From the NCBI GenBank assembly GCA_000720375.1, contig JOAA01000050.1:1-48487 (forward strand): a stretch of 48,487 nt of DNA, in the 5' to 3' direction. This document shows positions 8,092 to 18,500 of the stretch, piece by piece (the stretch's first letter is position 1; every line of letters begins with the position of its first letter). A program made the translations under genes and the position numbers. The notes below the pieces were generated by a model. The model did no database searches. It was not told the DNA's origin and saw nothing but the letters and a program-made list of their open reading frames with translations. This DNA is from Rhodococcus rhodnii. GTDB taxonomy: Bacteria > Actinomycetota > Actinomycetes > Mycobacteriales > Pseudonocardiaceae.

Positions 8092-10200
8092 TTAGAGCGC
8101 GCGGCCCGCCGCCACTTCGCATTCGCGGCTGCCGCCGGTGATGCTGAGCAGATCTTCGTGCAGTTCGAACCACAACGTGTGAAAGCTGTCCTTGCTGATA
8201 CTCGCGATGAAGGTGTGGTCGCCTTCGGCGAGGCGAGCGCGCGCCTCGCCGAACCTCGGCGCGTACCGCCGCAGCCTCGGGGCGAGGTCGCCGAGCCGAT
8301 CGAGCAAGGGTTTCACGGCCTCATGAAGGTGGCGAAGGCGGTCCAGGACCGCCTGGTCATAGGCGGCATCGGTGTGGTCGGTCGGTGTGGCGTGGTCGCG
8401 CAGTTGCCAGTCGGTAATGATTTGTTTGAGTTCACTGTTGAAGCCGCAGAATTCCCGGTAGAGGCGCCCGGCCACTGCCTGGTTGCTGTTCATCCGTTCC
8501 TCAGCGAGCAGAGTGGACAGCCGACGATGCCCGTCCGGTGTCAGACGCAGGCCGCTTCCGGAGTGCGTGCACAGTCCACGCTCGACCAGCTCCAGGAACA
8601 CCACGTCCAGCCGGTCGCGGTCCGCGCCGAGACTGTGCGCCGCCATCTCCGGGGCGACCCGCCCTTTGAGTCCGACCAGCCGCAGCACTGCCAACTCGTC
8701 GATGGATACCGCAGGGGCGTGACACCGCACAGCCAGGGGCGCTCGGGACCGAGCCCAGTCGATCAGCCGGACCAGGTCCGGATCGATCTCTTCCTCGACG
8801 GATAGCAGCGGCATCTCACCGAGCCATACCTCGCCGCTGCCACCGTCCACCGTCACCTGCCGACCGGCCAGCGAAGTCACCGCACCCTCGCCGCAGCCGA
8901 CCACGCAGACGCGGCTGAGTTCCCGGCTGACCACGGCGGCGTGCGAGGTCGCGCCCCCGTGTTCGGTAAGCACGGCCCGCGCGGCGATGAAGCCGGGCAG
9001 GTCGTCCGGGCTGGTGCTGGACCTGGCCAGTACAACGTCCTCACCCGCGCCGGCCCGCCGCTCGGCCTCGTCCGGATCAAGGACCACCACGCCGGTGGCC
9101 ACGCCTTCGCAGACCGGATGCCCGGTTGCCACCGGCGCGGCTCCGGCGAGGCACGACCGGTCCAGCACGGGACCGAGCAAGGCACGAGCATGTTCGGCGG
9201 TGACGCGCTCCAGCGCGGTGCCTGGTTCCAGAATACCCTCGTCGACCATCGCGACGGCCGCGCGCAGCGCGGCCCGCGGCGACCGTCGGGCAGTCCGCGA
9301 CTGCAACAGCCACAGGCGGCCGGACTCCACGGTGAACTCGATGTCCTGGATGTCGCCACGATCGCGTTCCAGCCGGACGGCCATGTCCATGAGCTGGGTG
9401 TGCACCTCGGGCAGTCGCTCGCGTAAGGCAACCAGGGGTTGTGGGTCAGCGCGGCCGGACACGACGTCTTCGCCCTGCCCGCGGGCGATCCACTCGCCGA
9501 AGGACGGTCCCTCGCCGGTCATCGGGTTCCGGGTGAACAGCACCCCGGTGCCGGACCGGTCGTCGAGGTTGCCGAACACCATGGCCTGCACGATGACCGC
9601 GGTGCCACCGCCATCAGGGATGCCACGGTGTCGCCGGTACGCCTGGGCGCGAGGTGAATTCCAGGACGCGAGGACTGCCTCCACCGCGCCACGCAACTGC
9701 TGCCACGGATCCGACGGCACCTCGGCATCGGTCATCCCGAGGACGATGTGGCGGTACGCCTCGCTGAATCGGTGGTGGGTGTCGGCCGGGAAAGTCGGGT
9801 CTTGGGTCTCGGCGGCGAGAGCGGCTTCAATGGCGGAGTTGATCCCCACGTCGAGGACCGTGTCCAGCATTCCGGGCATACTCCGAGCGGCACCGGAGCG
9901 CACGGCCACCAGCAGCGGTTTCAACGGCGAACCGAAACTACGGCCTGTTTCCGCCTCGAGAAACCACATCTGGTCGACAATCCCCCGCCACAGCGGGTCC
10001 GGCAACCGGCCTCCGGCGGCGTGGTACGACCTGCAATAGGCGGTGGTGGCCACGACCGCGGGCGGTACAGGGAGGCCGAGCGCCCGCATGCGGTTGATGT
10101 TCCAGGCCTTGTCACCGATGTCCGCGCGCGACAGGTCGGTAGTTCCGTCGAGAGAAACGACGAGCCTCCTGCCGGGATCCAGCATGGTTGTCCGCGTCAT
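8092..10200 (-). CDS. Pyruvate phosphate dikinase-like protein with C-terminal winged helix
   Basis: This 702-aa protein contains a PPDK_N ATP-binding domain: AVRSGAARSMPGMLDTVLD (about 99-117) and TGVLFTRNPMTGEG (218-231). A swivelling phosphohistidine domain follows with EHGGATSHAAVV, the catalytic His near residue 420. The C-terminal TIM barrel that binds PEP/pyruvate in true PPDK is missing. In its place is a winged-helix-like segment (about 500-570) and a helical tail. The start at 10200 makes an ATGA overlap with the upstream gene; a longer frame would extend deep into that gene. It probably moves phosphate from ATP onto its histidine; the final acceptor is unknown. It may work with the upstream PEP-utiliser, which also has a phosphohistidine domain. 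Confidence 0.8.
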   Translation of the reverse strand: MTRTTMLDPGRRLVVSLDGTTDLSRADIGDKAWNINRMRALGLPVPPAVVATTAYCRSYHAAGGRLPDPLWRGIVDQMWFLEAETGRSFGSPLKPLLVAVRSGAARSMPGMLDTVLDVGINSAIEAALAAETQDPTFPADTHHRFSEAYRHIVLGMTDAEVPSDPWQQLRGAVEAVLASWNSPRAQAYRRHRGIPDGGGTAVIVQAMVFGNLDDRSGTGVLFTRNPMTGEGPSFGEWIARGQGEDVVSGRADPQPLVALRERLPEVHTQLMDMAVRLERDRGDIQDIEFTVESGRLWLLQSRTARRSPRAALRAAVAMVDEGILEPGTALERVTAEHARALLGPVLDRSCLAGAAPVATGHPVCEGVATGVVVLDPDEAERRAGAGEDVVLARSSTSPDDLPGFIAARAVLTEHGGATSHAAVVSRELSRVCVVGCGEGAVTSLAGRQVTVDGGSGEVWLGEMPLLSVEEEIDPDLVRLIDWARSRAPLAVRCHAPAVSIDELAVLRLVGLKGRVAPEMAAHSLGADRDRLDVVFLELVERGLCTHSGSGLRLTPDGHRRLSTLLAEERMNSNQAVAGRLYREFCGFNSELKQIITDWQLRDHATPTDHTDAAYDQAVLDRLRHLHEAVKPLLDRLGDLAPRLRRYAPRFGEARARLAEGDHTFIASISKDSFHTLWFELHEDLLSITGGSRECEVAAGRAL

Positions 10201-11924
10201 GCGACCGTCACGCGACCCGTCGAGCCATTCACAGTCACCACAGTGCCGTTCTTGATCCGTTCGACGCAGTCGGGAACCGATACCACCGCGGGGATGCCGA
10301 GCTCGCGGGCAACGATGGCGGCGTGCGAGATCGCGGCTCCGGTCTGGCAGACCACCGCGCCGGCAGCCAGGAACAGCGGGCCCCACGACGAGTCGGTGGT
10401 GACGGCGACGATGACCTCACCCGGCTCGAGGTCGCTGTCGTCGTCGAGCGACTTGATGACGCGGGCCGGTCCGGTGTGGACACCCTGCGAAACGGGCACG
10501 CCGATCAACTGTTCCCCGCTGGTGACGGCGGGCTCCGGCTCCTTCACGCGATCTTCGAGTGCCGCCAGCGGCGGTGGCTCGCTTTCGAACACGAACGGTG
10601 GCAACTTCGACTTCAGCAGCTCCAGGCCGGCCTGACGGTCCGCGATCTTCTCGCCGTAGCGGCCGGGATCGTCGAGGAAACCATCCACCTCGTCGTCGAG
10701 CAGCAACAGCAGCTGCTCCCAGGCCACCAGCACGCCCCGGTCGACGAACCGGCCACCGAGCTCCCGCAGATTGGCCCGGATCTCTTCGGTCATCCGCGTA
10801 CAGTTCAGCTTGGTCTGCTCGCGGGCGGGCAGGAACACCTCGGCGGCTTGGGCGGCGCCGAGGAACCGGCCTCGGGCTTCGGCGTCACCTGACAGCCGTG
10901 CCGCGATCTCCTTGATCGCCTTGTCCCGCTCGGCGCACAACACTGTGGATCGCTCGCGCGGTGCGGCCGTGTCGGGAACCTGCCGGGCGCGGTCGAGCAT
11001 ACGCAACGGGACCCGGGAATCGGACGCGTAGGTAACCGAACGAAACTCCCAGATGCTGGCCCCGAGAAATCCCCACCGATCGATGAACTCCGCCCACCGG
11101 GCAAGGAATTGCTTCGCGTCGGCCTCAGGGGAGTCCAGCAGGCGTTCCAGCAGACCGTCGACGCCGGCGTCGAATTCCCGCATGAGCACCGCGGAACGTG
11201 CCACCACACGCGACAGCTCCCACATTTCGAATGACTGCCGCGCCGACGGGATATCGAGCGCAGTCGTCACTTTGGCGGCCATTTCCGGCGCATGCGCGGC
11301 GGCCGTGATCTGCGCGACAACCGCCGCGACCACATTCGAGCAGTAGGTCATATAAATGTGCTTGGCGAAGAAGTAGCGGTTCTCCGCTCGCAGTTCGCGG
11401 AAGCGCGCCAGCAACTCGGCATCGGACAACCGCGACAGGTCCGGCCGGCTGTCCACCAGCCGGTCGAGCCGGGCCTCGTCCTCCGCGAGCTCCGGCAGCT
11501 CGGTCGTGGTGAACAGCGACCTCAGCCACTCGCCCGCCGCACGGGCACGCTCCGGGTTCTCGTCGCGCGGGTCCGGCCGGTACGGTGGGACGTCCGGGTA
11601 GTCGCCGAAGAACGACCGGTCTATCGCTTCGATCGACATCTCCGGTATCCGGACCCCGAGCACACGGGAGAGGGAGACGTTGAGGTAGACATAGCCGCCA
11701 AAGCAGCCGACCACCTCGCAGTCGCCCGCCGGCTTGAACTCGTCCGGGGTGAACGCCCCCATCCGGCACAAGGCGTCCCGCCAGCCCAGTTCCCAGGAGC
11801 GCGGCGCGTAGGCGCTCCACGTCAGCGGTGAGACCGCCTCGACGAACACCTCGGACACATTGCCCCGGGTGTATATGGGAAATCGTTCGCTGGGTTCGTC
11901 GTCACAGACCCAAACCTTAGTCAT
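10197..11924 (-). CDS. PEP-utilising enzyme with C-terminal phosphohistidine domain
   Basis: This 575-aa protein has an N-terminal family motif (FPIYTRGNVSEVF) and a long helical middle region. It ends in a PEP-utilisers mobile domain with TGAAISHAAIVARELGIP, the catalytic His near residue 534. It has no ATP-grasp domain. The layout resembles the substrate-binding plus His-domain part of rifampin phosphotransferase-like enzymes, with the ATP-binding part supplied by the next gene. I chose the start at 11924 because AGGAG lies 7 nt upstream; an ATG at 12041 is in frame but lacks this. It is the first gene of a likely three-gene operon, with the promoter expected in 11925-12330. The substrate is unknown. 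Confidence 0.8.
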   Translation of the reverse strand: MTKVWVCDDEPSERFPIYTRGNVSEVFVEAVSPLTWSAYAPRSWELGWRDALCRMGAFTPDEFKPAGDCEVVGCFGGYVYLNVSLSRVLGVRIPEMSIEAIDRSFFGDYPDVPPYRPDPRDENPERARAAGEWLRSLFTTTELPELAEDEARLDRLVDSRPDLSRLSDAELLARFRELRAENRYFFAKHIYMTYCSNVVAAVVAQITAAAHAPEMAAKVTTALDIPSARQSFEMWELSRVVARSAVLMREFDAGVDGLLERLLDSPEADAKQFLARWAEFIDRWGFLGASIWEFRSVTYASDSRVPLRMLDRARQVPDTAAPRERSTVLCAERDKAIKEIAARLSGDAEARGRFLGAAQAAEVFLPAREQTKLNCTRMTEEIRANLRELGGRFVDRGVLVAWEQLLLLLDDEVDGFLDDPGRYGEKIADRQAGLELLKSKLPPFVFESEPPPLAALEDRVKEPEPAVTSGEQLIGVPVSQGVHTGPARVIKSLDDDSDLEPGEVIVAVTTDSSWGPLFLAAGAVVCQTGAAISHAAIVARELGIPAVVSVPDCVERIKNGTVVTVNGSTGRVTVA

Positions 11925-12195
11925 GAGAACTCCTTTGCCCTCCCGCGAGCTGAGGCGAAAAACGGCAGTGGCCAATACTCGCCATGGCTGACAAAACTCC
12001 ACCATCGAATTGCAACTCGTCGCCGGCGAGGTCTCGCTCATCGTGTCCAGGCACAGTCGCCAACATAATGGGAATTGAGGAGTCAGTGTAGTCGGCTACG
12101 AACTTGAACATTCCGAGCCCGAGACGGGCCTACCAGGCGGATCTGGCGCGGTGCTGCTCGAGTGCCGGGTCGCGGGAGTAAGTGTTCGAAGGCCG

Positions 12196-12215
12196 CCGTT
12201 GTCAGCCGTTGTCAG
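12196..12215. repeat. Tandem 10-bp direct repeat upstream of the PEP-utiliser operon
   Basis: CCGTTGTCAG occurs twice with a period of exactly one helical turn, about 270 nt upstream of the operon's first start codon. It could be a regulator site; chance is not excluded. Confidence 0.3.
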
Positions 12216-12339
12216 CGCCGGATCCCGGGCAGCCGACGACACCGTGCCCGTCGCGGTCTGGCATCTGGTGGCCACTGGTGCCATTGCGCCGGCACTGGCC
12301 GCTGGCGAGCAGCCGGTCGCGGCGTCATCCTCGATACCG

Positions 12340-12525
12340 TGTCAGCACACCCGATGTCCTGTCCGGCTGCAGGTATCGTCGCCAACGGACTGTCCGACAA
12401 GGACAGCGCCGGTCAATTGGTGATCGCCGAACGCAGCGCCAGACACCCCGGCCGAACATACTCATCGAATGCGGCCACCGCACGCTCCCACTCACTACTG
12501 GTTCATCGACACCAGCGAACGTAAG
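12340..12525 (+). pseudogene. Relic of a LuxR-type HTH (tail of a module gene A)
   Basis: One frame reads IVANGLSDKDSAGQLVIAERSA, which lines up with the intact [22 protein letters not shown] of module 1. A second frame then continues with NILIECG, the counterpart of RILTKLG. The frame change shows decay. It ends about 8 nt before a relic of a gene B start, matching the A-to-B spacing of intact module 1. Confidence 0.65.
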
Positions 12526-12532
12526 ACCAGCC

Positions 12533-12920
12533 ATGGGCTGTACCAAATCCCTGCGGCCGAAAGGCAACCTCCCCGCCGGGGAGAGATCACCACCACCAAA
12601 CGCCTGCTGTCCACCGCTCGCCTGGTGACCTGACTGGCGTCGCCGGGGTGGGCAAGACCCAGCTGGCGCTGCGCGTGGCAGCAGCCCTGCACGAACGGTT
12701 TCCGGACGGTGTGTGGCTGGTCGAGCTAGCGGCGCTGACCGATGACAAGCTGCTGCCCCAAGCGGTCGCCGACGTTCTGGGGATCCAGGACCGGTCGGCC
12801 CGGCCACTGCCGGACACGCTCGCGGACTACCTCACGGACAAGCGGCTGCTGCTGGTGCTGGACAACTGCGAGCACCTCCTCGACTCCTGCGCGCTGCTGA
12901 CCAGCCAACTGCTTGGGGAT
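12533..12920 (+). pseudogene. Relic of an NB-ARC protein head (module gene B)
   Basis: The relic starts with a gene-B-like ATG and KGNLPAGE. A deletion and frameshift follow. It then continues from [14 protein letters not shown], with an in-frame break, to [20 protein letters not shown] and the Walker [19 protein letters not shown]. Similarity stops at about 12912. The wHD, TPR and end of the gene are gone. The surviving part resembles gene B of module 1, with [20 protein letters not shown] close to its counterpart. Confidence 0.75.
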
Positions 12921-13190
12921 GTGGAAGTCGCAGGTCAGTGCCTGTGGATGAAGTTTTCGGCACTCACAACGCTCATCGTCATTGTTGTGCATCGCTTGGC
13001 CTCAGGATTGGCGCAGGCTCGCCAGTTTCCATTGATCGCCGCCGTGAGACGGGTGACCTCGAGTCGAAGCGCCAGCCCGCCAGTGTGTCCACAGTAGACT
13101 AGGTGATGAGCGGGGAGGTGGGTCGCGTAGTAGTGGCTGGGGCCGCCAAGACGCATGGTCCTTGCGCTGGTGGCAACCGCGCTGCTTGGT

Positions 13191-13786
13191 TCACTGCGAT
13201 GGGACGATCACGCCACATGCCACCCGGCCACCGGAGTCTCCGGTTGTTAAGGTCTCGACGTCTGGGCCGGTCGCTGAATCGCGAGTGGGGATGTTGGCGA
13301 AGTTGTCCGGCAGTGCGTTGAATGATGATCGCGCTGCCGTCGGCGTCGAAGGGCGCTGCCGCGGTGAGTTTGTCGTTCTCGGTGATGCTTGTGACTGTGT
13401 CATCGGCGGAAACATAGAGCGATGGCAGATCGCCGGTGTGGTGGGGGTGACCGACGCCTTCGAGGTTGAGGTGTCCGCCGGCCGAAAGATACGGCACGAC
13501 TTTGCCGCTGGGGTCGGTGGCTTTCGGGTCGCAGATACCCACGGTGTGCACATGGAACCCGTGGAATCCGGGGAAAGCCCGGTCAGTCTGCCGGCGACGA
13601 TGGTCTTGCTGTGGAATATGTGGAACCTGACGGTGTCAAGCGCTTCGCCGGTGACGTGGTGGACGATGGCGTGGGCGTCGCTACTGCCTGCGCGCTCAGT
13701 GGTAACCGCTGAGGCGGCTGCCCCAGGGGCGACGGCGGCGAAATGGCAAGCACGGCGATGATTCGTGAGGTTGACTGTTGGCGCAT
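13191..13786 (-). pseudogene. sodC: Cu/Zn superoxide dismutase, multiply frameshifted
   Basis: Three reading frames together spell a secreted SodC. A signal peptide begins MRQQSTSRIIAVLA, and HAIVHHVTGEALDTVRFHIF follows in a second frame. The copper-site motif GFHGFHVHTVG and SAGGHLNLEG...HTGDLPSLYV follow in another. After one more shift come PDNFANIPTR and GGRVACGVIVPSQ. Frame breaks lie near 13745, 13575 and 13325. Copper-ligand histidines and both disulfide cysteines (GICDP and ACGVI) remain, so decay is recent or partly sequencing error. Intact SodC converts superoxide outside the membrane. The family call is strong. Confidence 0.85.
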
Positions 13787-13886
13787 GCTGTCTCCCTTGG
13801 GAAACCGATCTTCTGTCGTTGGCGGGAGGTTGTCTTGTTGGTGCAGTTGTCCTTTGTGGACAACAATGGTCGTGGGTGTGTCGAGT

Positions 13887-14282
13887 TCACCGGTCAGGTG
13901 GAAGTGTCCGCTCGGTGGCCCACACGCCGATCTGGGTGCGTGAGGTAAGACCGAGTTTGGTGAGAATGCGTTCGACGTGTGCCTCGGCGGTGCGTTGGGC
14001 GATGGTCAAGGTCGCGGCGATTTCCCTGGTGGTCCGTCCCTTCGCGATCAGGATGGCGGTTTGTTGTTCCCGCGCCGTCAGCGGGGACCATCGATGGTTC
14101 CTTGGCTCGTCGATGTGATCCGCCGCAACCGTGGCGGTGACTTCGTTGCGTCGCTCGTCGTCGCACCGCTCGTGGGGATTCTGCAGATTGCCTTCGCAGT
14201 AGGCGAGATCAAAGGCCTTGCACGCGTCCATGAGGTGTTCGCAGTTGTCCAGTACCAACAGCATCGTCGTGCACATTCGCAC
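13887..14282 (-). pseudogene. Internally deleted STAND regulator: Walker B joined to LuxR HTH
   Basis: The 131-codon frame begins [19 protein letters not shown], the Walker B region of the module family. After about 45 unrelated codons it passes into a complete LuxR HTH ([20 protein letters not shown], then [17 protein letters not shown]). Walker A, the wHD and all TPRs are missing. This is best read as the product of a roughly 1.8-kb internal deletion. The HTH is intact and open, so a small DNA-binding protein could still be made if the start is used; there is no clear ribosome binding site. Confidence 0.65.
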
Positions 14283-14552
14283 CCGTCAGCGGCATCCTGG
14301 TGGCGTACTTCGTCATTTGTCACAACACGCCAGCAAGAAGCCCTTGGCAGCGTCAAGCTGGGCTACAAATATTCGTTGATTAGCCCTATTGAGGACCCGA
14401 GTGGGTAGCTGCGTGCAAGTGTTGGCCGTGCACTGGTGCCCTGACCAGACGCGACGGCTTTCCGAGCGGCACAGCGCCGCACTGGCCAATCGCCGGTGGT
14501 TGGGATGGACCTGGCTGGCATGCCGGCCAGCCCATGGTGCCCTGCCGCGTGG

Positions 14553-15284
14553 TCAGGGGGAGCGGCGTCCGCAATGGACAGGGCGGATCCGGGCGGCGCC
14601 CATCCCGGCCTCATGGGCCAGCACGATGGCCTTGGCTCGGTCGGGTGCTCGCAGTTTTCTGAGGATGTCGGAGACACGGTTGCGTACGGTTTTCGGGCTT
14701 ACGACGAGCTGGCGGGCGATCTCGGTGTTGTTCAGCCCGGCCGCCAACAACCTCAGCACCGCCCGCTCCGACGCGGTGAGCTCGGGAAAGGCCAACGAGC
14801 TCGACGCGGTCGAGAAATAGCCGACGAACCGGCGTGCGATCACCGGATCGAACACCGCCCCGCCGTCTGCTACGGCACGCACTGCGCGAACGATCCGCGC
14901 TGGGTCCGCATCTTTGAGGAGGTATCCTCTGGCCCCTGCGCGCATGGCTGCGAACACTGACTCGTTGTCGGCAGACGTCGTCAGTACCAGGACAACCGCC
15001 TCGCGGTCACGGACGTTGATTTCGCGCGCGACCTCGACGCCCGGTATGTCTGCGAGGTTCAGATCTGTGATCACGACATGGGGGCGCAGGCTGGCTACCA
15101 AACCCGTCGCCTCGGTTCCGGAATAGGTCCGGCCGACCACTGTCAGGTCATCAACCACATCGAGCGCCGCGCACAGCTCTTCCCGGAACGTCGGGTGGTT
15201 GTCGACGACCAGCACCCGACGACACTGCACAGGCCTGTCGCGCTCGTTGGTAGTCGGCGCGATGCGGTTTTCGGTGTGGTTCAA
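14553..15284 (-). CDS. NarL/FixJ-family response regulator
   Basis: A receiver domain carries VLVVDNHP (acidic Asp near residue 28, normally DD), the phospho-acceptor in VVITDLNL (Asp74), LTTS (about 101-104) and LLKDAD (Lys124). A LuxR/GerE HTH follows (LTASERAVLRLLAAGLNNTE, with VSPKTVRNRVSDIL). A TTG at 15284 preceded by GGAGAAAG is the preferred start (243 aa); an upstream ATG at 15392 would add 36 poorly conserved residues. It is divergent from the LAL regulator across about 310 bp. No sensor kinase gene is visible, so this is an orphan regulator in this window. The second acidic-pocket residue is Asn rather than Asp, which may affect phosphorylation. Confidence 0.87.
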   Translation of the reverse strand: MNHTENRIAPTTNERDRPVQCRRVLVVDNHPTFREELCAALDVVDDLTVVGRTYSGTEATGLVASLRPHVVITDLNLADIPGVEVAREINVRDREAVVLVLTTSADNESVFAAMRAGARGYLLKDADPARIVRAVRAVADGGAVFDPVIARRFVGYFSTASSSLAFPELTASERAVLRLLAAGLNNTEIARQLVVSPKTVRNRVSDILRKLRAPDRAKAIVLAHEAGMGAARIRPVHCGRRSP

Positions 15285-15432
15285 GAAACTTTCTCCATTC
15301 CACGGGCGCCTCGATGCGAATGGACAGCGCCACTGGGAAGGCTGGTGGCTGAGCACGTTAGACAGTGAGGCGGGTGCGAACATCGGTAACACTGCCTACA
15401 GAACTTCCTGCAATCACATGACTTGTCCCAGT

Positions 15433-15467
15433 CCGAACTGTTCCGCCGTTACCAGAACACAGTTCGG
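15433..15467. promoter_or_regulatory. Dyad symmetry in the divergent intergenic region
   Basis: A perfect 9-bp inverted repeat, CCGAACTGT...ACAGTTCGG, with a 17-nt spacer lies between the divergent response-regulator and LAL genes. It is a candidate operator for either regulator. Confidence 0.4.
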
Positions 15468-15596
15468 CTGTGCGGGGATCGCATCGTCTGCAGCCGCACT
15501 GCAACCCTGCCGCAGCCGGAAGGAGCTTCAAATTGAGTGGCGATCACCTGCGCAAGGTGAGCAGGGTCCGTATCCGGTCAAGGATTTGGGGAGGGT

Positions 15597-18500
15597 ATGT
15601 GGGGTTGTGACGTAGCACTGGGAGACGGTGCTCCTCGTCTGGTGGGACGGGAGCGCGAGCGGGAACTGCTCAAGCATGTACTCGACTGTCCGCGCGACCC
15701 GGTGGCACGAGTGATCGAGGTGGTGGGCGAGCCGGGCATCGGCAAGTCCCGGCTGCTGGGTGAGACACGTGGCGCGGCGCATCGTCAGGACTGGGTCGTG
15801 CTGGCCGGCCACGCCACTGAGCTGGAACGGCACAACTCCTTCGGAGTATTTCTTGATGCGCTGGGCGACCACGTCGCCTCGCTCGACCCAGCAGATCTCG
15901 CTGGGCTCGGGACGGAACTGGTGCGTGAGCTCGCGATGGTGTTTCCGCGTATCCCGGTGCCAACGGCCTGCGTGGAGGGCGGACACGAGCGCTTGGTCCT
16001 CGGGGGCGAGCGTTACCGGTTGCACCTGGCGATACGTGCCCTTCTGGAACACCTCGCGTCCGGCCCGGGGCTCGTACTCACGCTGGACGACCTGCATTGG
16101 GGCGATGACGCCTCGTTCGAGCTGCTGGGGTACCTGCTGCGCCACCCGCCGTGCGCGCCTGTGGCGCTGCTCCTTGCCTACCGCCCCCGTCAGCGACCTG
16201 CCCGGCTAGCCGCCGTACTCACCCAAGCCACACGGGAAGGGGCGATGCGCCGGATCGAGCTCGGTCCGTTCAGCCGTGACGAAGTCGCCGACTTTCTCGG
16301 TCCCGACGTCGATGAAGCTCGGTGCCGGGTCCTGCACCAAGCCAGTGGTGGCAACCCGTTCTACTTGGAAGCGCTGGCTCATGCGCCCGAGGAGTGGTTG
16401 CCTTCGGCGGCGGGAACGAAGCAGCGGTCGAGTGCTCCGCCGGCGGCCCGATCACGAAACAGTGTGTTGTCGCTCGATGGCGTTCCCCCCGTCGTTTCCG
16501 CGACCCTGCAAGCCGAACTGGCGATCTTGCCTGAGCGAGTCCGCTTGATCGCCCACGCGTCCGCCGTGGCTGGTGATCCCTTCCAGCCTGATCTCGTGGC
16601 CGCGGTCGCGGGGCTGAGTCGTCAAGAGGCCGACAGTGCACTGGACGAGCTGGTCGCCCGTGATCTTGTCCAATCGGCGGGTCCGGGCCGCTTTTCCTAC
16701 CGCCACCCGATAGTGCGCGCTGCCGCGTACGAAGACGCCGGCGCCGGATGGCTGGTACAGGCTCATGCCAGGGCGTGGAACGCCCTTGAGGAGCGGGCCG
16801 CTTCGATGGTACGGCGCGCGCCCCATGTCGAGCATGCGGCACTTCCTGGGAATGACAAGGCAATCGCGGTTCTGGTCGCCGCCGCCGAGGCGGTGGCTGG
16901 CCGGGCACCGGCCGACGCCGCGCATTGGTTGTCCGTGGCGCTGAGGTTGCTACCCGATGAGGGCGAGGGCGACATACGCCGCCTGGAGTTGACCATGGAG
17001 ATGGCGAGGTTCCTGGGGATCAGCGGCCAGTTGTGGGAGGCCCGGGACGTCCTGCATGAGGTGTTGCGGCTCTTGCCCCGCACGGCGGCGGATCGACGGG
17101 TCCGGGCGGTTTCGTTCTGCGCCAGGCTCGAACAGTTTCTGGGTCGGCACGCCGAGGCAGGTGCTCTGCTGCTGGCGGAACTGCGAGGGTTGCCACGGCT
17201 GGAGGATGGCGCCGCGACGACGCTGCAGCTCGGGCTGGCTGAGCAGAGCATCTACCGCGGCGACGTCGCCGATGCTCGCACATGGGCGAACACGGCATAC
17301 AAGCTCGCCGACCGCCATGAGGATCGCCCCGCACAGGCGACCGCAGCCAGTTTCTTGGCCTATGCCGACTGTCTCGCCGAGGACGTCGCAGTTGCGTTCG
17401 AGCACTGTGACCACGCGGCCTTACTGGTCGACGGGCTGACCGACGGCGAGCTGTCGCAGCGGCTGGACAGCGTGGAGTTCCTCGGTTACGCAGAGCACGA
17501 TCTGGAACGCTATGACGCGGCAGGGCGGCATTTCGAACGTGGCCTCGCACTGGCCAGGGCGTCCGGGCAGAACTCTCTGCTGACCAAGCTACTCGTCGGT
17601 CGTGGCAGGGTGTTGCTGTGGCAGGGGCTGTTGGCACAGGCCAAAGACTGCTTCGTCGAGGCGGAAGAAGCGGCATTGCTGGTGCGCAGTCCGTGGTTGC
17701 ACGCGTTCGCGCTGGCGATGCGGTGCCAGGTGGCAGCGTTGACCGGAGAGGTCGAGGAGGCACTGCGTTTGGGGGAGGAAGCGCGCCGTTTCGCCGGATC
17801 GTCTGATGACTGGCTGGCAATGTTGACGGCCACTTTTCTCGCGCAAGCCCACCTGATGGCCGACGATCTCGACGGATGTTCGTCCATTTTGGACATATTT
17901 GGTAGCAGTCCGGAGCTACTGATGATCGATCCGGCGCGCCGCCCGGCCTGGTTCGAGTTCTTCACCACCGCCGCGCTGGCCCTGGGCTGTGAGGCGGAGA
18001 GCGAACAATGGGCGGCGCGCGCCGAAGCAGCGGCCGTCAGCCTGGTGGGGCTGCCGGGCCGCAAGGCGTTCGCGCTACTGGCTCGTGCAAGAGTTCTGCA
18101 CGCCTCTGGCGACCCGGCACGTGCCAGTGCGACAGCCCGGACCGCAGCTGCGGGGTTCACCAAGAGCGGTAACCCCCTCGATGCGGCCCGAGCCTGGCTG
18201 GTGGCCGGGACAGCGACAGCCGCCGCTGGAGAACGGCCCCGCGCACTGGACGAGTTGGAACAGGCTCGCGCCCTGTTTGCCCGCTGCGGCGCCAACGGAC
18301 TGCAGCAGCGAGCCAGCCGCGAACTGCGCAGGCTGGGGCGCCGGGTGCCGCGCGGCGTTACGGGACAACGTAACCCTCGCGATGCCGTCGGGCCGGCCGC
18401 GCTGACCTCCCGGGAGAAGGAGGTGGCCGAGTTGCTGGTCACAGGGATGACCAGTCGGCAGATCGCCGCGAAGCTGTGTCTGAGTCCGCGGACCGTCGAC

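Noticed and set aside
10201..10386. N-terminal extension of the dikinase-like gene
   Set aside because: It would add 62 motif-free residues inside the upstream gene; the ATGA overlap at 10200 is a better start.
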